Made by a program: the position numbers and the translations under genes. A stretch of DNA of 64,000 bases from Planctomycetota bacterium (GTDB lineage: Bacteria; Planctomycetota; UBA1135; GCA-002686595), in assembly GCA_012959525.1 (NCBI GenBank), contig DUDB01000017.1, positions 62,845-126,844 of the forward strand, given 5' to 3'. The notes below the pieces were generated by a model. It saw nothing but the letters and a program-made list of their open reading frames with translations, did no database searches and was not told the DNA's origin. Shown in pieces: positions 42,481 through 51,333 of this stretch (positions within the stretch are counted from its first letter, which is position 1; each line of letters begins with the position of its first letter).

Positions 42481-43742
42481 TGAACCCCCCTCCGCACCTG
42501 CTCCGTCCCTGGCTTCAACCGCTGACCGCCATCGTTGTGAACTACAAGAGTGGCGGCTTCGCCCTCTCGTGCCTGCGCTCGCTGCAGGCGGAGTGGGCCC
42601 GCTGTGGAGGCGACCCCCGGGATCTCGAGATAATCCTCGTGGACAACGCATCGAACGACGACTCGGACCGCTGGCTGGACACCATCGAGCGCGAAGGCGT
42701 GCGTGTCCTGCGTTCAAAGATCAACCTGGGCTACGCCGGAGCCATCGAGTGGGGGCTGGGGCACAGTCAACAGGAGGGTCCGGTGATGTTCCTGAATCCC
42801 GACCTGTTCTTCCTGCCCGGCTCTCTGCAGAGCCTGCTCTGCCACCTGGCTAGCGATCCGGCCCTGGGTGCCGTCGCCCCCCGGACGGTTGTGGACGAGG
42901 ATGCTCATCTGCACCTGCCACCCATCGCCCTGCCCACGGCTTGGGACGAGTGTCTGGGCACTCTCGCCCGCGCCGTGCCCTTCCTCTCACGCTTCCTGGC
43001 CCGGCGCCAGAGCCGCTTGGCCCGTGACCATTGGAGCGCCTGGCGACCGCAGCCCGCCGACATGCTCTCAGGCGCCTGCGTGCTGGTCTGCGCAGAGATG
43101 GCCCGCGGCGACGAGCCTCTGTTGGACGCGGCCTATCCCCTGTACTACGAGGATGCCGACCTGTGTCAGCGTCTGGCTGCGCGTGCCATGCACATGGACT
43201 GGGTTCCCGCCGCAATCGTGGTCCACCATTGGTCCCGCTCCGCTGGATCCGGCTCGGCTTTCGAGGGTCAGCCGCGCCAGTTCTGGAGCCGCTCGCGTCA
43301 GGTCTACATGGAGCGCTGGTCCAAGGCACCGATGCGCTGGGCCTTGTCCTTTGCTGAACGCCTGATCGCGCACCTGCCAGCGGGCCTGCTGGATCGGACC
43401 CCGCGTGGGATCGAGCGTCTGGCATCGCACGACGCGGAATGTGAGCGAGTGGAGCTCGCCTTGCCCGCCGAAGGTGACCTGTTCATGGAGCTCTCCATGA
43501 CCCCGCACTTCAGTCTGTGCGCGGGGATTGCCGTGTGCGGTGCGGAGCTCAATGAGAGCTGGTCGTTCCCGGCCAGCGCCTGGGACTGGCTGTTCCCCGG
43601 AACCTATTTCATGCGCGCGGTGGACTCTGAAAGCGGAGCGGTGCACGCCACCTGGACCTTCACCAAGGTTGCTCCTGCTCGCAGCCAAGCCCTGCCCAGC
43701 GAACCCTTCGAGCCGGCCTTCCGAGGAGGGCTCACGGCATGA
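42480..43742 (+). CDS. Glycosyltransferase family 2 with C-terminal beta domain
   Basis: Cytoplasmic or membrane-associated glycosyltransferase, 420 residues. The GT-A fold shows 'TAIVVNYKSGGFALSCLRSL', 'EIILVDNASNDDSDRW', the nucleotide-binding 'NLGYAGAIEWGL' and a DxD-equivalent 'MFLNPDLFF'; 'PLYYEDADLCQRL' matches the rhamnosyltransferase-like ED motif. The last 90 residues ('LALPAEGDLFMELSMTP', 'FPGTYFMRAVDSESG') look like an additional beta domain, unusual for this family. Stop overlaps the following deacetylase start as ATGA. Confidence 0.9.
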   Translation: MNPPPHLLRPWLQPLTAIVVNYKSGGFALSCLRSLQAEWARCGGDPRDLEIILVDNASNDDSDRWLDTIEREGVRVLRSKINLGYAGAIEWGLGHSQQEGPVMFLNPDLFFLPGSLQSLLCHLASDPALGAVAPRTVVDEDAHLHLPPIALPTAWDECLGTLARAVPFLSRFLARRQSRLARDHWSAWRPQPADMLSGACVLVCAEMARGDEPLLDAAYPLYYEDADLCQRLAARAMHMDWVPAAIVVHHWSRSAGSGSAFEGQPRQFWSRSRQVYMERWSKAPMRWALSFAERLIAHLPAGLLDRTPRGIERLASHDAECERVELALPAEGDLFMELSMTPHFSLCAGIAVCGAELNESWSFPASAWDWLFPGTYFMRAVDSESGAVHATWTFTKVAPARSQALPSEPFEPAFRGGLTA

Positions 43743-44482
43743 GTCCGCTTGAATCTCCTCGCTGTCTGAGCGCTCCCGTTCGCGGGTCAGTGCTCGTCTT
43801 GGCGCCCCATCCCGACGACGAGGTCATCGGAGTGGGGGGGACCTTGGCCCTGCACGCGCGCCAGGGAGACCGCGTCCACGTTGTGGTGGCCTTTGACGGC
43901 GCGGCCGGTGTGCCGGCCATGGCACCCGAATCGGCACGCGACCTGCGATGCCGTGAGGCTCTGGCTGGCGGCCGGGCCCTTTCGTCGGCGACCTCCGCTC
44001 TCACCCACCAGTTCCTGGAGTTCCCTGAGGGCCACGAGCCCACGGACGCCCAGTTTCGGCGGGGTGCGGCCCTGCTCGCCCGCATCCTGATGGAGCGTCG
44101 CCCCACCAGCGTCTACGCGCCCTGGCCCGGGGACGCTCATCGCGACCATCGCTCACTGGCATCGGCTCTGACCTTCGCCCTGGAGTTGATCCCCGTGCAC
44201 CAGCGCCCCAGGCACGTCTGGGGTTTTGAGGTCTGGTCCACCCTCGAGGCGAGCATTCTGGTGGACGTTACCCCGGTGATGGAGATGAAGCGCGCCGCCC
44301 TCGCGTGCCACGCGAGCCAGGGTTCGGACGAGCTGACTCACCGCGCCCTGGGCCTGGCTGCCTGGAGATCCGCTCACCTCGACCAAGATCAACGCTACGC
44401 GGAGGCCTTGTGCCCCTTTCCCCCCGCGAGCTCACCCGAGCTCAACCCCGTCCCCGCTTTCCCCCCGGAGCAACGCGCGTGA
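43739..44482 (+). CDS. LmbE/PIG-L family zinc deacetylase
   Basis: Zinc-dependent N-deacetylase of 247 residues, acting on N-acetylated sugars or glycolipids. 'VLVLAPHPDDEVIGVGG' has the His-Pro-Asp-Asp metal and catalytic motif, and 'PGDAHRDHRSL' supplies the distal His ligand. The family opening is typical ('LALHARQGDRVHVVVA'). It lies between a GT2 and a GT4 gene with overlaps on both sides, so its substrate is likely a sugar of the exported polysaccharide (inference). A second copy of this domain occurs fused to a GT2 domain at 45725. Confidence 0.92.
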   Translation: MSPLESPRCLSAPVRGSVLVLAPHPDDEVIGVGGTLALHARQGDRVHVVVAFDGAAGVPAMAPESARDLRCREALAGGRALSSATSALTHQFLEFPEGHEPTDAQFRRGAALLARILMERRPTSVYAPWPGDAHRDHRSLASALTFALELIPVHQRPRHVWGFEVWSTLEASILVDVTPVMEMKRAALACHASQGSDELTHRALGLAAWRSAHLDQDQRYAEALCPFPPASSPELNPVPAFPPEQRA

Positions 44483-45771
44483 AGATCGCCCTGTTCACAT
44501 CTCACTTTCCACCCCAGTTCACCGGGGGGACCGAGCAGGTTGCCCTGGCTCAGGCCCTAGCTTTGACCCGGCGCGGTCATCAGGTGCACGTCGTCTCTGG
44601 TAGTGACGAGACCCATGACGGCCGTGACGTCGTGCGGACGAGCGTGCAGGGGTTGGAGGTGTCGTTTCTGCCGCGGACCCATTCGGAGCCCATGGATCTG
44701 GCTCAGTCCTGGCCGCGCGTGTTAGATCTTGCCGAGCGGGAGGTGCAAGGGGCCGACCTCATCATCGTGCACCACCAGGCCACCCTCGGGTCGGGTCTGG
44801 TGCGTCGTCTGCGATCATCGGCATCCGTGATGCTGTGGCTGCATGACCACCACTTCACGTGCCCGCGGAGTTTCCGGCAGGCGCCTTCTCCATCGATCAC
44901 GTGTCCCACTCGCGAGGCCGTGGCTCGCATCGGGCACAAGGCCTGCGCGGATTGCCTTGCACCGTTGACGCCCGATGCGGATCCCTACCGCACGGCCCTG
45001 GGCGTGGCTGCACGTCAGCGGGCCTTCCAAGCCGAGGTGGATGCTGCCACCAGGGTCCTTGTCCCCAGCCGCACGCACCTGGTGCGTCTCTCACAATTCC
45101 TGGATTTCGGTCCCGGCCAGGTCAAGATCCTGGAGCCCGGCCTGTGCATGGAGCTTCCCGACGTACGTCGCAAGCCACGACTGTGGAAGGGCGATGGCCC
45201 GCTGCGGATCCTCCATCTGGGTCGCCGATCCGTGGAAAAAGGCAGCCTCGATCTGGCCCGGGCCGTGGGCCGGATGCCCGCGGGTCGTGTCCAACTGGTC
45301 TTTGCCGGAGGCAGCGAGAAAGGCCTCGATACCGCCCTCGAGGCGGCAGCTGGAGTAAATGAAGTGGAGTGGCACGGGACCTACGACCCTGCGCAGCTGG
45401 CGGCCATTGCGGCAACCTGCCACGTGGTGGCGCTCCCTTCTCGCCTCCCGGAGAGCTACTCTCTGTGCGTGGACGAAGCCCTGGCCTTGGGGCTGCCCGT
45501 CTGGGCGTCCGGAGCGGAGGCGGCGCGGGAGCGTTACGGCGCACTGGGCCTGCACGTCCTCCCCGCGGGCGAACCCGATGTCTGGGCGGCCGCATTCACA
45601 GAGCTGATCCGTAACCCGGCCCAAGTTCAGGCCCATATGTTGGACCTGCCCGAGAATATTCCCACCTGTCAGCGATCGAGCGAGACCCTGGAGCGCTGGG
45701 GTCAAGAGCTCGTCCGCCAGTTCCGTGACCAACCGATATCCGCCTCTAACGACCATCGCCGGCTTGCCTAG
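44479..45771 (+). CDS. Glycosyltransferase family 4
   Basis: GT-B glycosyltransferase of 430 residues. N-terminal domain begins 'KIALFTSHFPPQFTGGTEQVA', with the glycine loop of GT4 enzymes; the C-terminal domain contains 'LRILHLGRRSVEKGSLDLARAV' and the nucleotide-sugar-binding 'LPSRLPESYSLCVDEALALG' (E-x7-E motif). A Cys-rich stretch (CPRSFRQAP...CPTRE...CADC) in the first domain could bind zinc, rarely seen. GTG 44479 overlaps the deacetylase stop as GTGA and places the start at the conserved first strand. The end overlaps the next gene by 47 bases. Confidence 0.9.
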   Translation: MKIALFTSHFPPQFTGGTEQVALAQALALTRRGHQVHVVSGSDETHDGRDVVRTSVQGLEVSFLPRTHSEPMDLAQSWPRVLDLAEREVQGADLIIVHHQATLGSGLVRRLRSSASVMLWLHDHHFTCPRSFRQAPSPSITCPTREAVARIGHKACADCLAPLTPDADPYRTALGVAARQRAFQAEVDAATRVLVPSRTHLVRLSQFLDFGPGQVKILEPGLCMELPDVRRKPRLWKGDGPLRILHLGRRSVEKGSLDLARAVGRMPAGRVQLVFAGGSEKGLDTALEAAAGVNEVEWHGTYDPAQLAAIAATCHVVALPSRLPESYSLCVDEALALGLPVWASGAEAARERYGALGLHVLPAGEPDVWAAAFTELIRNPAQVQAHMLDLPENIPTCQRSSETLERWGQELVRQFRDQPISASNDHRRLA

Positions 45772-47365
45772 CCGGGTGCTCGTCTTCGCACCCCACCCCG
45801 ACGACGAGGTCTTGGGTTGTGGGGGGGCCTTGGCGTTGCACGCCCGCCGTGGAGATCACGTGCGCGTGGTGGTCGTGAGCGATGGTGGCGCCGGCGGTGA
45901 CCCAGAGGTGCGCGCCGCCGAAGCGCAGGCCGCGGCTGAGGTGCTGGGCGTGAGCGAGTGGGCGCAACTCGGTCTGGAAGACGGGGCGCTTGAACGCGAT
46001 CCCACCCTGGTGGATCTCTTGCAGCGCGAGCTGGCTGAGCACAAACCCGATCTTGTGTATGGACCCTCGCCATTTGAACTGCACTCTGACCACCGTGCCC
46101 TATGTGCCGCCCTGGCGGCGGCGCTTCAGGCTGGCGATCCGTGTCGCGTTCACCTCTACGGAGTGAACCGACAGGTACCCGCGAACTTCCTCCTGGATAC
46201 CACCCCCGCCGCGGAGCAGAAGGACCGCGCCCTGGCGGCGTTTGTGTCCCAGCAGGCACAGATTGATCTCGCGGGCAAGGCCGAGGCTTTTGACCGCGCC
46301 TACACCGTCAACGTGGAGGATCCCGCGGTGGAGCGCGCAGAGGGTTTCATGGCTCTGGATGGTCACGCCGTGCAGGCCTATCGGGCGCAGGTCGTGCGGA
46401 GCCTGCTGGATGACGATGGCGAGGACCACGAAGCAGGTACGGTCGGCTCCGGAGCCAGTGCCGTCATCTCCACCTGGAACAAGATGGAGGACGTGCGCGC
46501 CAACCTGGATGGCTTGCGGGCTCAGACCCACCCCTTCGAGCAGATCATCGTTGTGGACAATGCGAGCCACGACGGAACAGCGGCCATGATCAGCGCCGAG
46601 TTCCCCGAGGTGCATCTGATCGTGATGCCGCACTCAAAGTACGGGGCCTGCGAGACATTCAACATCGGCTTCGCCGCGGTGCAGACCGAGCTCACCGCCA
46701 TCCTGGACGACGACGTGGTCCTGCCTCCCAATTGGCTTGAGGGCGCCCGGGCACGGTTGAAGCAAGAGCCCGAGTCCACGGCTGTGATCTCCACCAAGAT
46801 CATCGAGCCCGGCATGCCCGAGGCCTACCGCAACTCACCGGCCGTCAATGAGGAGCGCTACATGAGCACCTTCCGCGGCTGCGCGAGCCTGGCCAGAAGC
46901 GATGTGCTGCGCGAGGCGGGCTACTACGACGAGCGCCTGTTCATTTATGGCAACGAGCGCGACCTCACCTGCCGCATCCTCAACCTCGGCTACCGCGTGC
47001 TGCAGTTTCCGGGGGTGGAGGCTTTTCACAAGACGCCTTTTGGCGTGCAGATGGGCAAGCGCAGCCTGTACTACCACGCGCGCAACGCCTGGTTGGGCAT
47101 GATCAAGTACGCCCCCCTGTCGGATCTCTTGCGCATGCCCTTCCTGGTTCTCACACGCGTGCTGCTGCGCTCGGGGAAGAGCGAGGCCGAGGGTGCGGTG
47201 CACGATGCCACCGGCACCATTGGCATCGGCCGCGCCGTACGCGAGACCCCGGGAGCCTGGTGGGTTCTGGTACGCGCCAGCTGTAGTGTGCTCTGGAACC
47301 TGCCCTATTGCCTGCGCCGCCGACAGCCTGTGCGCGCGCCCGACTTTGAACTTCCCCTGCACTAG
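45725..47365 (+). CDS. Fusion of LmbE-type deacetylase and family 2 glycosyltransferase
   Basis: A 546-residue bifunctional protein. Residues about 15-235 form an LmbE/PIG-L domain: 'VLVFAPHPDDEVLGCGG' and 'ELHSDHRAL' carry the zinc ligands. From about 240 a GT2 domain begins 'AVISTWNKMEDVRANL', with 'IIVVDNASHDGT', DxD-like 'AILDDDVVLPP' and 'IYGNERDLTCRIL'. The C-terminal 60 residues contain hydrophobic helices ('WWVLVRASCSVLWNLPYC') that may tie it to the membrane. Coupling deacetylation and transfer in one chain suggests successive steps on one sugar (inference). GTG 45725 is used; it overlaps the GT4 gene by 47 bases. Confidence 0.88.
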   Translation: MTNRYPPLTTIAGLPSRVLVFAPHPDDEVLGCGGALALHARRGDHVRVVVVSDGGAGGDPEVRAAEAQAAAEVLGVSEWAQLGLEDGALERDPTLVDLLQRELAEHKPDLVYGPSPFELHSDHRALCAALAAALQAGDPCRVHLYGVNRQVPANFLLDTTPAAEQKDRALAAFVSQQAQIDLAGKAEAFDRAYTVNVEDPAVERAEGFMALDGHAVQAYRAQVVRSLLDDDGEDHEAGTVGSGASAVISTWNKMEDVRANLDGLRAQTHPFEQIIVVDNASHDGTAAMISAEFPEVHLIVMPHSKYGACETFNIGFAAVQTELTAILDDDVVLPPNWLEGARARLKQEPESTAVISTKIIEPGMPEAYRNSPAVNEERYMSTFRGCASLARSDVLREAGYYDERLFIYGNERDLTCRILNLGYRVLQFPGVEAFHKTPFGVQMGKRSLYYHARNAWLGMIKYAPLSDLLRMPFLVLTRVLLRSGKSEAEGAVHDATGTIGIGRAVRETPGAWWVLVRASCSVLWNLPYCLRRRQPVRAPDFELPLH

Positions 47366-48448
47366 ATGAGCGCTCCCCCCGAAGATCGACCGGGCGCGGT
47401 CAGCGCCGTGATCTGCAACTACCAGGGGCGTGAGTATCTGCCCGCGTGCCTGGAGGCGCTCCAGGCCTGCGACCTGGCCGAGGTGATCGTGGTGGACAAC
47501 GCGTCCACGGATGGCTCCCTCGAGTGGCTACGGGAGCACCATCCCGAGGTGCGCATCCTGGAGATGGGGGAGAATGCCGGTCCCGCCCGTGCCCGTAATG
47601 CGGGCCTTAGTGCGGCGCAGACTCCGTGGGTGCTGAGCCTGGACAACGATGCCATCGTCACACCCGGGATGTTCGAGCGTCTGTGTGAGGTGGCCCGCTC
47701 CCGGCCCGATGCCAAGGTGTTGGCGCCGCGCAGCGTCTTTCATGCCGAGCCCGACCGGGTGCACTACGACGGTGGGTCCGTGCACTACGCGGGCCTCATC
47801 TCCTTGCGCAACTTCTACCGCCCCCAAGACCAGGCGCTCGGCGCCGATGTCGAGGAGGTGGACGTCTTCGTCTCGGTGTGCGTGCTCTGCGATCGGGAGA
47901 CGCTGCTGGAGTTGGGTGGGTACGACGAGCGCTACTTCATTCTCTTCGAGGATCTCGACCTCTCCCTGCGCCTACGCCAGGCGGGGCATACCCTGCTGGC
48001 CGTGGAGGACGCCATCGTGCGCCACGACGCGGGCACTCCCGGGGTGAGCTTTCGCGAGGGGACCGACTATCCCGCGCGGCGCGTCTTCTACCACTCGCGT
48101 AACCGCTGGCTGTTCATGCTCAAGACCTACCGCTGGTGGACCCTCTTCGTGTGCCTGCCGGGGCTCGTCGTGTACGAGGTTGTCTGGTTCGGGTTCGCGC
48201 TGCTCAAGGGTGGGCTGGGTTCGTGGCTGAAGGGCAAGTGGGCCGTCTTGAGCACCCTCCCCGAGACCCTGCGCATGCGACGTGAGGTCCAGGCGCGTCG
48301 GCAGGTAGGCGACCGGGCCCTGATGGTGGGTGGGCCCCTGACGGTGACGCCCGCGCTCGAACAGGGCGGAGTGGGCGGCTGGTTGGTGAGCGTCGTGGAC
48401 GCCCTCCTGCGGGGCGTCTGGGCTCTCGTCCGGCCTCTGGTGCGCTAG
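47366..48448 (+). CDS. Glycosyltransferase family 2 (membrane-associated)
   Basis: GT2 enzyme of 360 residues. Domain features are 'SAVICNYQGREYLPACLEAL', 'VIVVDNASTDGSLEWL', 'NAGPARARNAGLSAA', the metal-binding 'VLSLDNDAIVTPGM' and 'YFILFEDLDLSLRLRQ'. Two hydrophobic stretches at the C-terminus ('WWTLFVCLPGLVVYEVVW', 'LLRGVWALVRPLV') suggest membrane attachment. It begins directly after the previous stop. Its TAG stop overlaps that of the convergent gene through a shared CTAG. Confidence 0.92.
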   Translation: MSAPPEDRPGAVSAVICNYQGREYLPACLEALQACDLAEVIVVDNASTDGSLEWLREHHPEVRILEMGENAGPARARNAGLSAAQTPWVLSLDNDAIVTPGMFERLCEVARSRPDAKVLAPRSVFHAEPDRVHYDGGSVHYAGLISLRNFYRPQDQALGADVEEVDVFVSVCVLCDRETLLELGGYDERYFILFEDLDLSLRLRQAGHTLLAVEDAIVRHDAGTPGVSFREGTDYPARRVFYHSRNRWLFMLKTYRWWTLFVCLPGLVVYEVVWFGFALLKGGLGSWLKGKWAVLSTLPETLRMRREVQARRQVGDRALMVGGPLTVTPALEQGGVGGWLVSVVDALLRGVWALVRPLVR

Positions 48449-49788
48449 TCCCGAGCGGACTCAGAGAGCTGCTTGATGTGGCGTAGCACTCGCCCGTGGA
48501 TGCTGTGCACGATGCCATCGCCCCACAGCTTCCAATAGTGTGCAGGTCCCATGTCCACCACGTACCAGGTACTGCCTTCCAGGCGTGTCCTGCCGCCGGG
48601 CAAGGCGGTCAGACGGAACTCACCCCGTACGCTGCGGAATGACTCGTCCAGATGCGGGGCGTTGACGTGGGCGTAGAAGCTCCACTCCTGCATGGGGTCG
48701 GGCTGCTCCTGCACGTCAAACGACAGGCGCCGGGGTGCGTCCCAATGGGTGATGGGCTCGACGAAGGGGCCGGTCGTGAACTCACAGTAGCGGACGGCGC
48801 CCACGCCCTCGCCTTCGATTCTCGCCCGCAAGGGGTAGGCGATTCCGGTACTCAGCAGCCAGTCGTCCGGCGGGGGCAACTCGGAGAAGGAGACCACGTT
48901 TCCCCAAACCACCTCTGGCGACGCGTCGATCTCGATAGCGGTCATCACCTCTCGTTGATCGGGCTCCGTCCAGTGTTTCTGGGCTAGAGCGCTGAGGGGC
49001 AGGACTAGGATCACGAGCCCCAGCGTGCGGTCCGGTACCGCGGCCCCGCGCGCGAGGCTGCGGCCGAAGAGTGCGCCCGGTATGACGGCGGCCATCATGA
49101 TCGGGAACGCCATAGTCAGGCAGACAAGACCCTCTAGCGCAAAGGCCAGCATGGCCAGGAACCCCGCCAAGAGAGCCAGGGTTGCCGTGCCGAGGGTGGC
49201 GAGGACGGACCGTTCCTTGGGCGCGTTGAACAGGTAGCCGGTAATCGTTCCCAATAAGAACGGGACCCCCAGGAAAAGGGCGGTGCCGTAGTACTCCATC
49301 CCCTCCGTGAGCAGGGCGATCAGTGCCGTGCCCCCAAGGACCGTGAACGCCAAGCCGAATAGAGCCGTTCGGAAGCTGAACTCATCGAGATCCTGCACGT
49401 CTGAGCGGACGCTTCGTGGTGGCGCCCACACGAGCACCAGGATCGTGATGTAGGACACCATCGGGAGCAGAAAACCAAGAGCCAACCAGCGCGAGAGGCC
49501 CGCTTCCCTGGCGCGGCGCGCACTCATGGCTACGCCGATCCACAGGAAGGGAAGGGCCCACACCACCAGGAAGGCCAGATACCCGGTGGGCAGATGGTCC
49601 ACCTCCTCCATGCGCCTGCCGAAGTTGGGGTCGAGGTAGGTTGTCGGGCTCCAGAATTTGCCCGTCCAGGCAAAGTAGCACCCCGCGTCCACGGCGTACT
49701 TGACCAGTGCCAGACCCAGTCCGACCGCCAGATATCGCGAGCGGCCGACCGTGTCGCGCAAGGTGAACAACTCCCGAAGCCAGGACAT
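48445..49788 (-). CDS. DUF805-like membrane protein fused to SRPBCC domain
   Basis: Protein of 447 residues from ATG 49788 (a TTG 57 bases upstream is less likely). The first 130 residues resemble DUF805: 'TLRDTVGRSRYLAVG', a membrane helix, and 'VAMSARRAREAGLSRW'. Several more membrane helices follow up to about 290, then a soluble domain of about 150 residues: 'EIDASPEVVWGNVVSF' is the opening of SRPBCC/START-like ligand-binding folds, ending 'IHGRVLRHIKQLSES'. The combination suggests a membrane-anchored lipid or hydrophobic ligand binder. The only minus-strand gene in the polysaccharide cluster; relation unknown. Confidence 0.75.
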   Translation of the reverse strand: MSWLRELFTLRDTVGRSRYLAVGLGLALVKYAVDAGCYFAWTGKFWSPTTYLDPNFGRRMEEVDHLPTGYLAFLVVWALPFLWIGVAMSARRAREAGLSRWLALGFLLPMVSYITILVLVWAPPRSVRSDVQDLDEFSFRTALFGLAFTVLGGTALIALLTEGMEYYGTALFLGVPFLLGTITGYLFNAPKERSVLATLGTATLALLAGFLAMLAFALEGLVCLTMAFPIMMAAVIPGALFGRSLARGAAVPDRTLGLVILVLPLSALAQKHWTEPDQREVMTAIEIDASPEVVWGNVVSFSELPPPDDWLLSTGIAYPLRARIEGEGVGAVRYCEFTTGPFVEPITHWDAPRRLSFDVQEQPDPMQEWSFYAHVNAPHLDESFRSVRGEFRLTALPGGRTRLEGSTWYVVDMGPAHYWKLWGDGIVHSIHGRVLRHIKQLSESARD

Positions 49789-49929
49789 ACGCTTGAGCCT
49801 AGCGCCCAAGAGTCCCCCTGAGCCAGGGTGCGGGAGTTGATTCAAGGCGCCTAGCCGGGGATGGGGCCCTCGATTCGAATGGATTTGGTCCTGACGGCCG
49901 CCCCGGCCGGATGGTTATGCTCGCCAACC

Positions 49930-51333
49930 ATGCGCGTGCTCCTCGTCAGCCACCGCTTCCCGCCTCATTCCGCGGCGGGTACGGAGGTCTACACGGCTGA
50001 ACTGGCCCGGCGCCTGCAGGCCCGCGGCCACGAGGTCCACGTGTTCAGCAGCCACAAGGACACGGGCCGGGACGACCTGACCCTGGAGCGTCGCAGCCAC
50101 GCGGGCGTGCCGGTGACCGAGGTCATCAACAACCTCTACCACGAGTCCTTCGAGCAGACCTGGCAGCACCCCGGAGTCGACGCGGTGTTTCGCGAAGAGG
50201 TGCAACGTATCGACCCGGAGGTGATCCACTTCCAGCACCTGATGTACTTGTCGGTCGGGTGCCTGGAGATCGCGCGCGAGACGGGCGCTGCGGTGCTCAT
50301 GACCCTGCACGACTACTGGCTGGAATGCCCCCGCATGGGACAGCTCGTACACGCTGACGGCGAGCTGTGTAACACGGTGGAATTTGAGCGCTGCGGTACC
50401 TGCCTGCCATCCTTCGCCTGGACCCAGAGCGCTTCGGCTCGACGCGCGGGCCAGTCCCTGGCCGGCCTGCGGCGCGTGACGGGACTGGACCTCGGGCCCC
50501 TGGCGCGCAAGATCCACAAGAAGATCTCGCGTCCCAGCGATTTGCAAGCGGGCGTGGACCCACGGACCCAAGAGAGTTTTGCGACGTTCGCATCCCAGCG
50601 CACGGATGATCTGCGTCAGTGCACGACCGCCTCCGTACAACGCTTCCTCGCGCCCAGTCGTTTCCTGCGCGAGCGGCTCGTCCAATGGGGGATCGACGCC
50701 GACTCCATCTACTACACGCCGACGGGTTTGGACCCGCTCGGTGAGAAAGCGGCATCCGCGCCAGTATCTGACGGCCCAACCGAGGTGCTGTTCCTGGGCT
50801 CCTTCATTCCCATCAAGGGAGCTCACGTCTTGCTCGAGGCCTGGGGGCAACTCGACCCGGCCTTGCGCTCCCAAGCCCACCTGCGCCTGCACGGCCCCAT
50901 CTTCCAGGATGCGGACTACGCCGCCGACCTGGGCCGTCAGGCCAAGGCCGCCGGGGCGATGATGGGTGAGGGCCTCGATCGGGCGGGGGTGCAAGCCGCC
51001 CTGGCCCGTGCGGATCTCCTGGTCGTTCCAAGTCTCTGGTTCGAGAACCGACCGCTGGTGCTGATGGAGGCCATGGGGGCGGGTGTGCCCGTGGTCGTGA
51101 GCGATCTGGGGGGCATGGCCGAGCTGGTGGAGGAGGGCGTCAATGGCTGGACCTTCCCCATGGGAGACGCGGCCGCCCTCGCTGCCGTCCTGTCGGAGCG
51201 CGTGCGCACGGGACCTGAGTCCATGGCCGCCGTTTCTGCGGAGGCCTTGGGCTTTCCCACGTGGGAGGAGGCGACGGACCAGGTGCTCGAGCACTACGCC
51301 GCCTGCCTTGCTTCGAGAGGGTCTGCGGGGTGA
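49930..51333 (+). CDS. Glycosyltransferase family 4
   Basis: GT-B glycosyltransferase of 467 residues. It begins 'RVLLVSHRFPPHSAAGTEVY' with the GT4 glycine loop; the acceptor domain includes a Cys-containing stretch (LECPRMGQLVHADGELC...CGTC) like that of the GT4 at 44479, and the donor domain has 'EVLFLGSFIPIKGAHVLLEA' and 'VPSLWFENRPLVLMEAMGAG'. The upstream in-frame ATG 49861 would add 23 residues without similarity; ATG 49930 matches the conserved first strand. Stop overlaps the next GT4 start (GTGA). Confidence 0.9.
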   Translation: MRVLLVSHRFPPHSAAGTEVYTAELARRLQARGHEVHVFSSHKDTGRDDLTLERRSHAGVPVTEVINNLYHESFEQTWQHPGVDAVFREEVQRIDPEVIHFQHLMYLSVGCLEIARETGAAVLMTLHDYWLECPRMGQLVHADGELCNTVEFERCGTCLPSFAWTQSASARRAGQSLAGLRRVTGLDLGPLARKIHKKISRPSDLQAGVDPRTQESFATFASQRTDDLRQCTTASVQRFLAPSRFLRERLVQWGIDADSIYYTPTGLDPLGEKAASAPVSDGPTEVLFLGSFIPIKGAHVLLEAWGQLDPALRSQAHLRLHGPIFQDADYAADLGRQAKAAGAMMGEGLDRAGVQAALARADLLVVPSLWFENRPLVLMEAMGAGVPVVVSDLGGMAELVEEGVNGWTFPMGDAAALAAVLSERVRTGPESMAAVSAEALGFPTWEEATDQVLEHYAACLASRGSAG

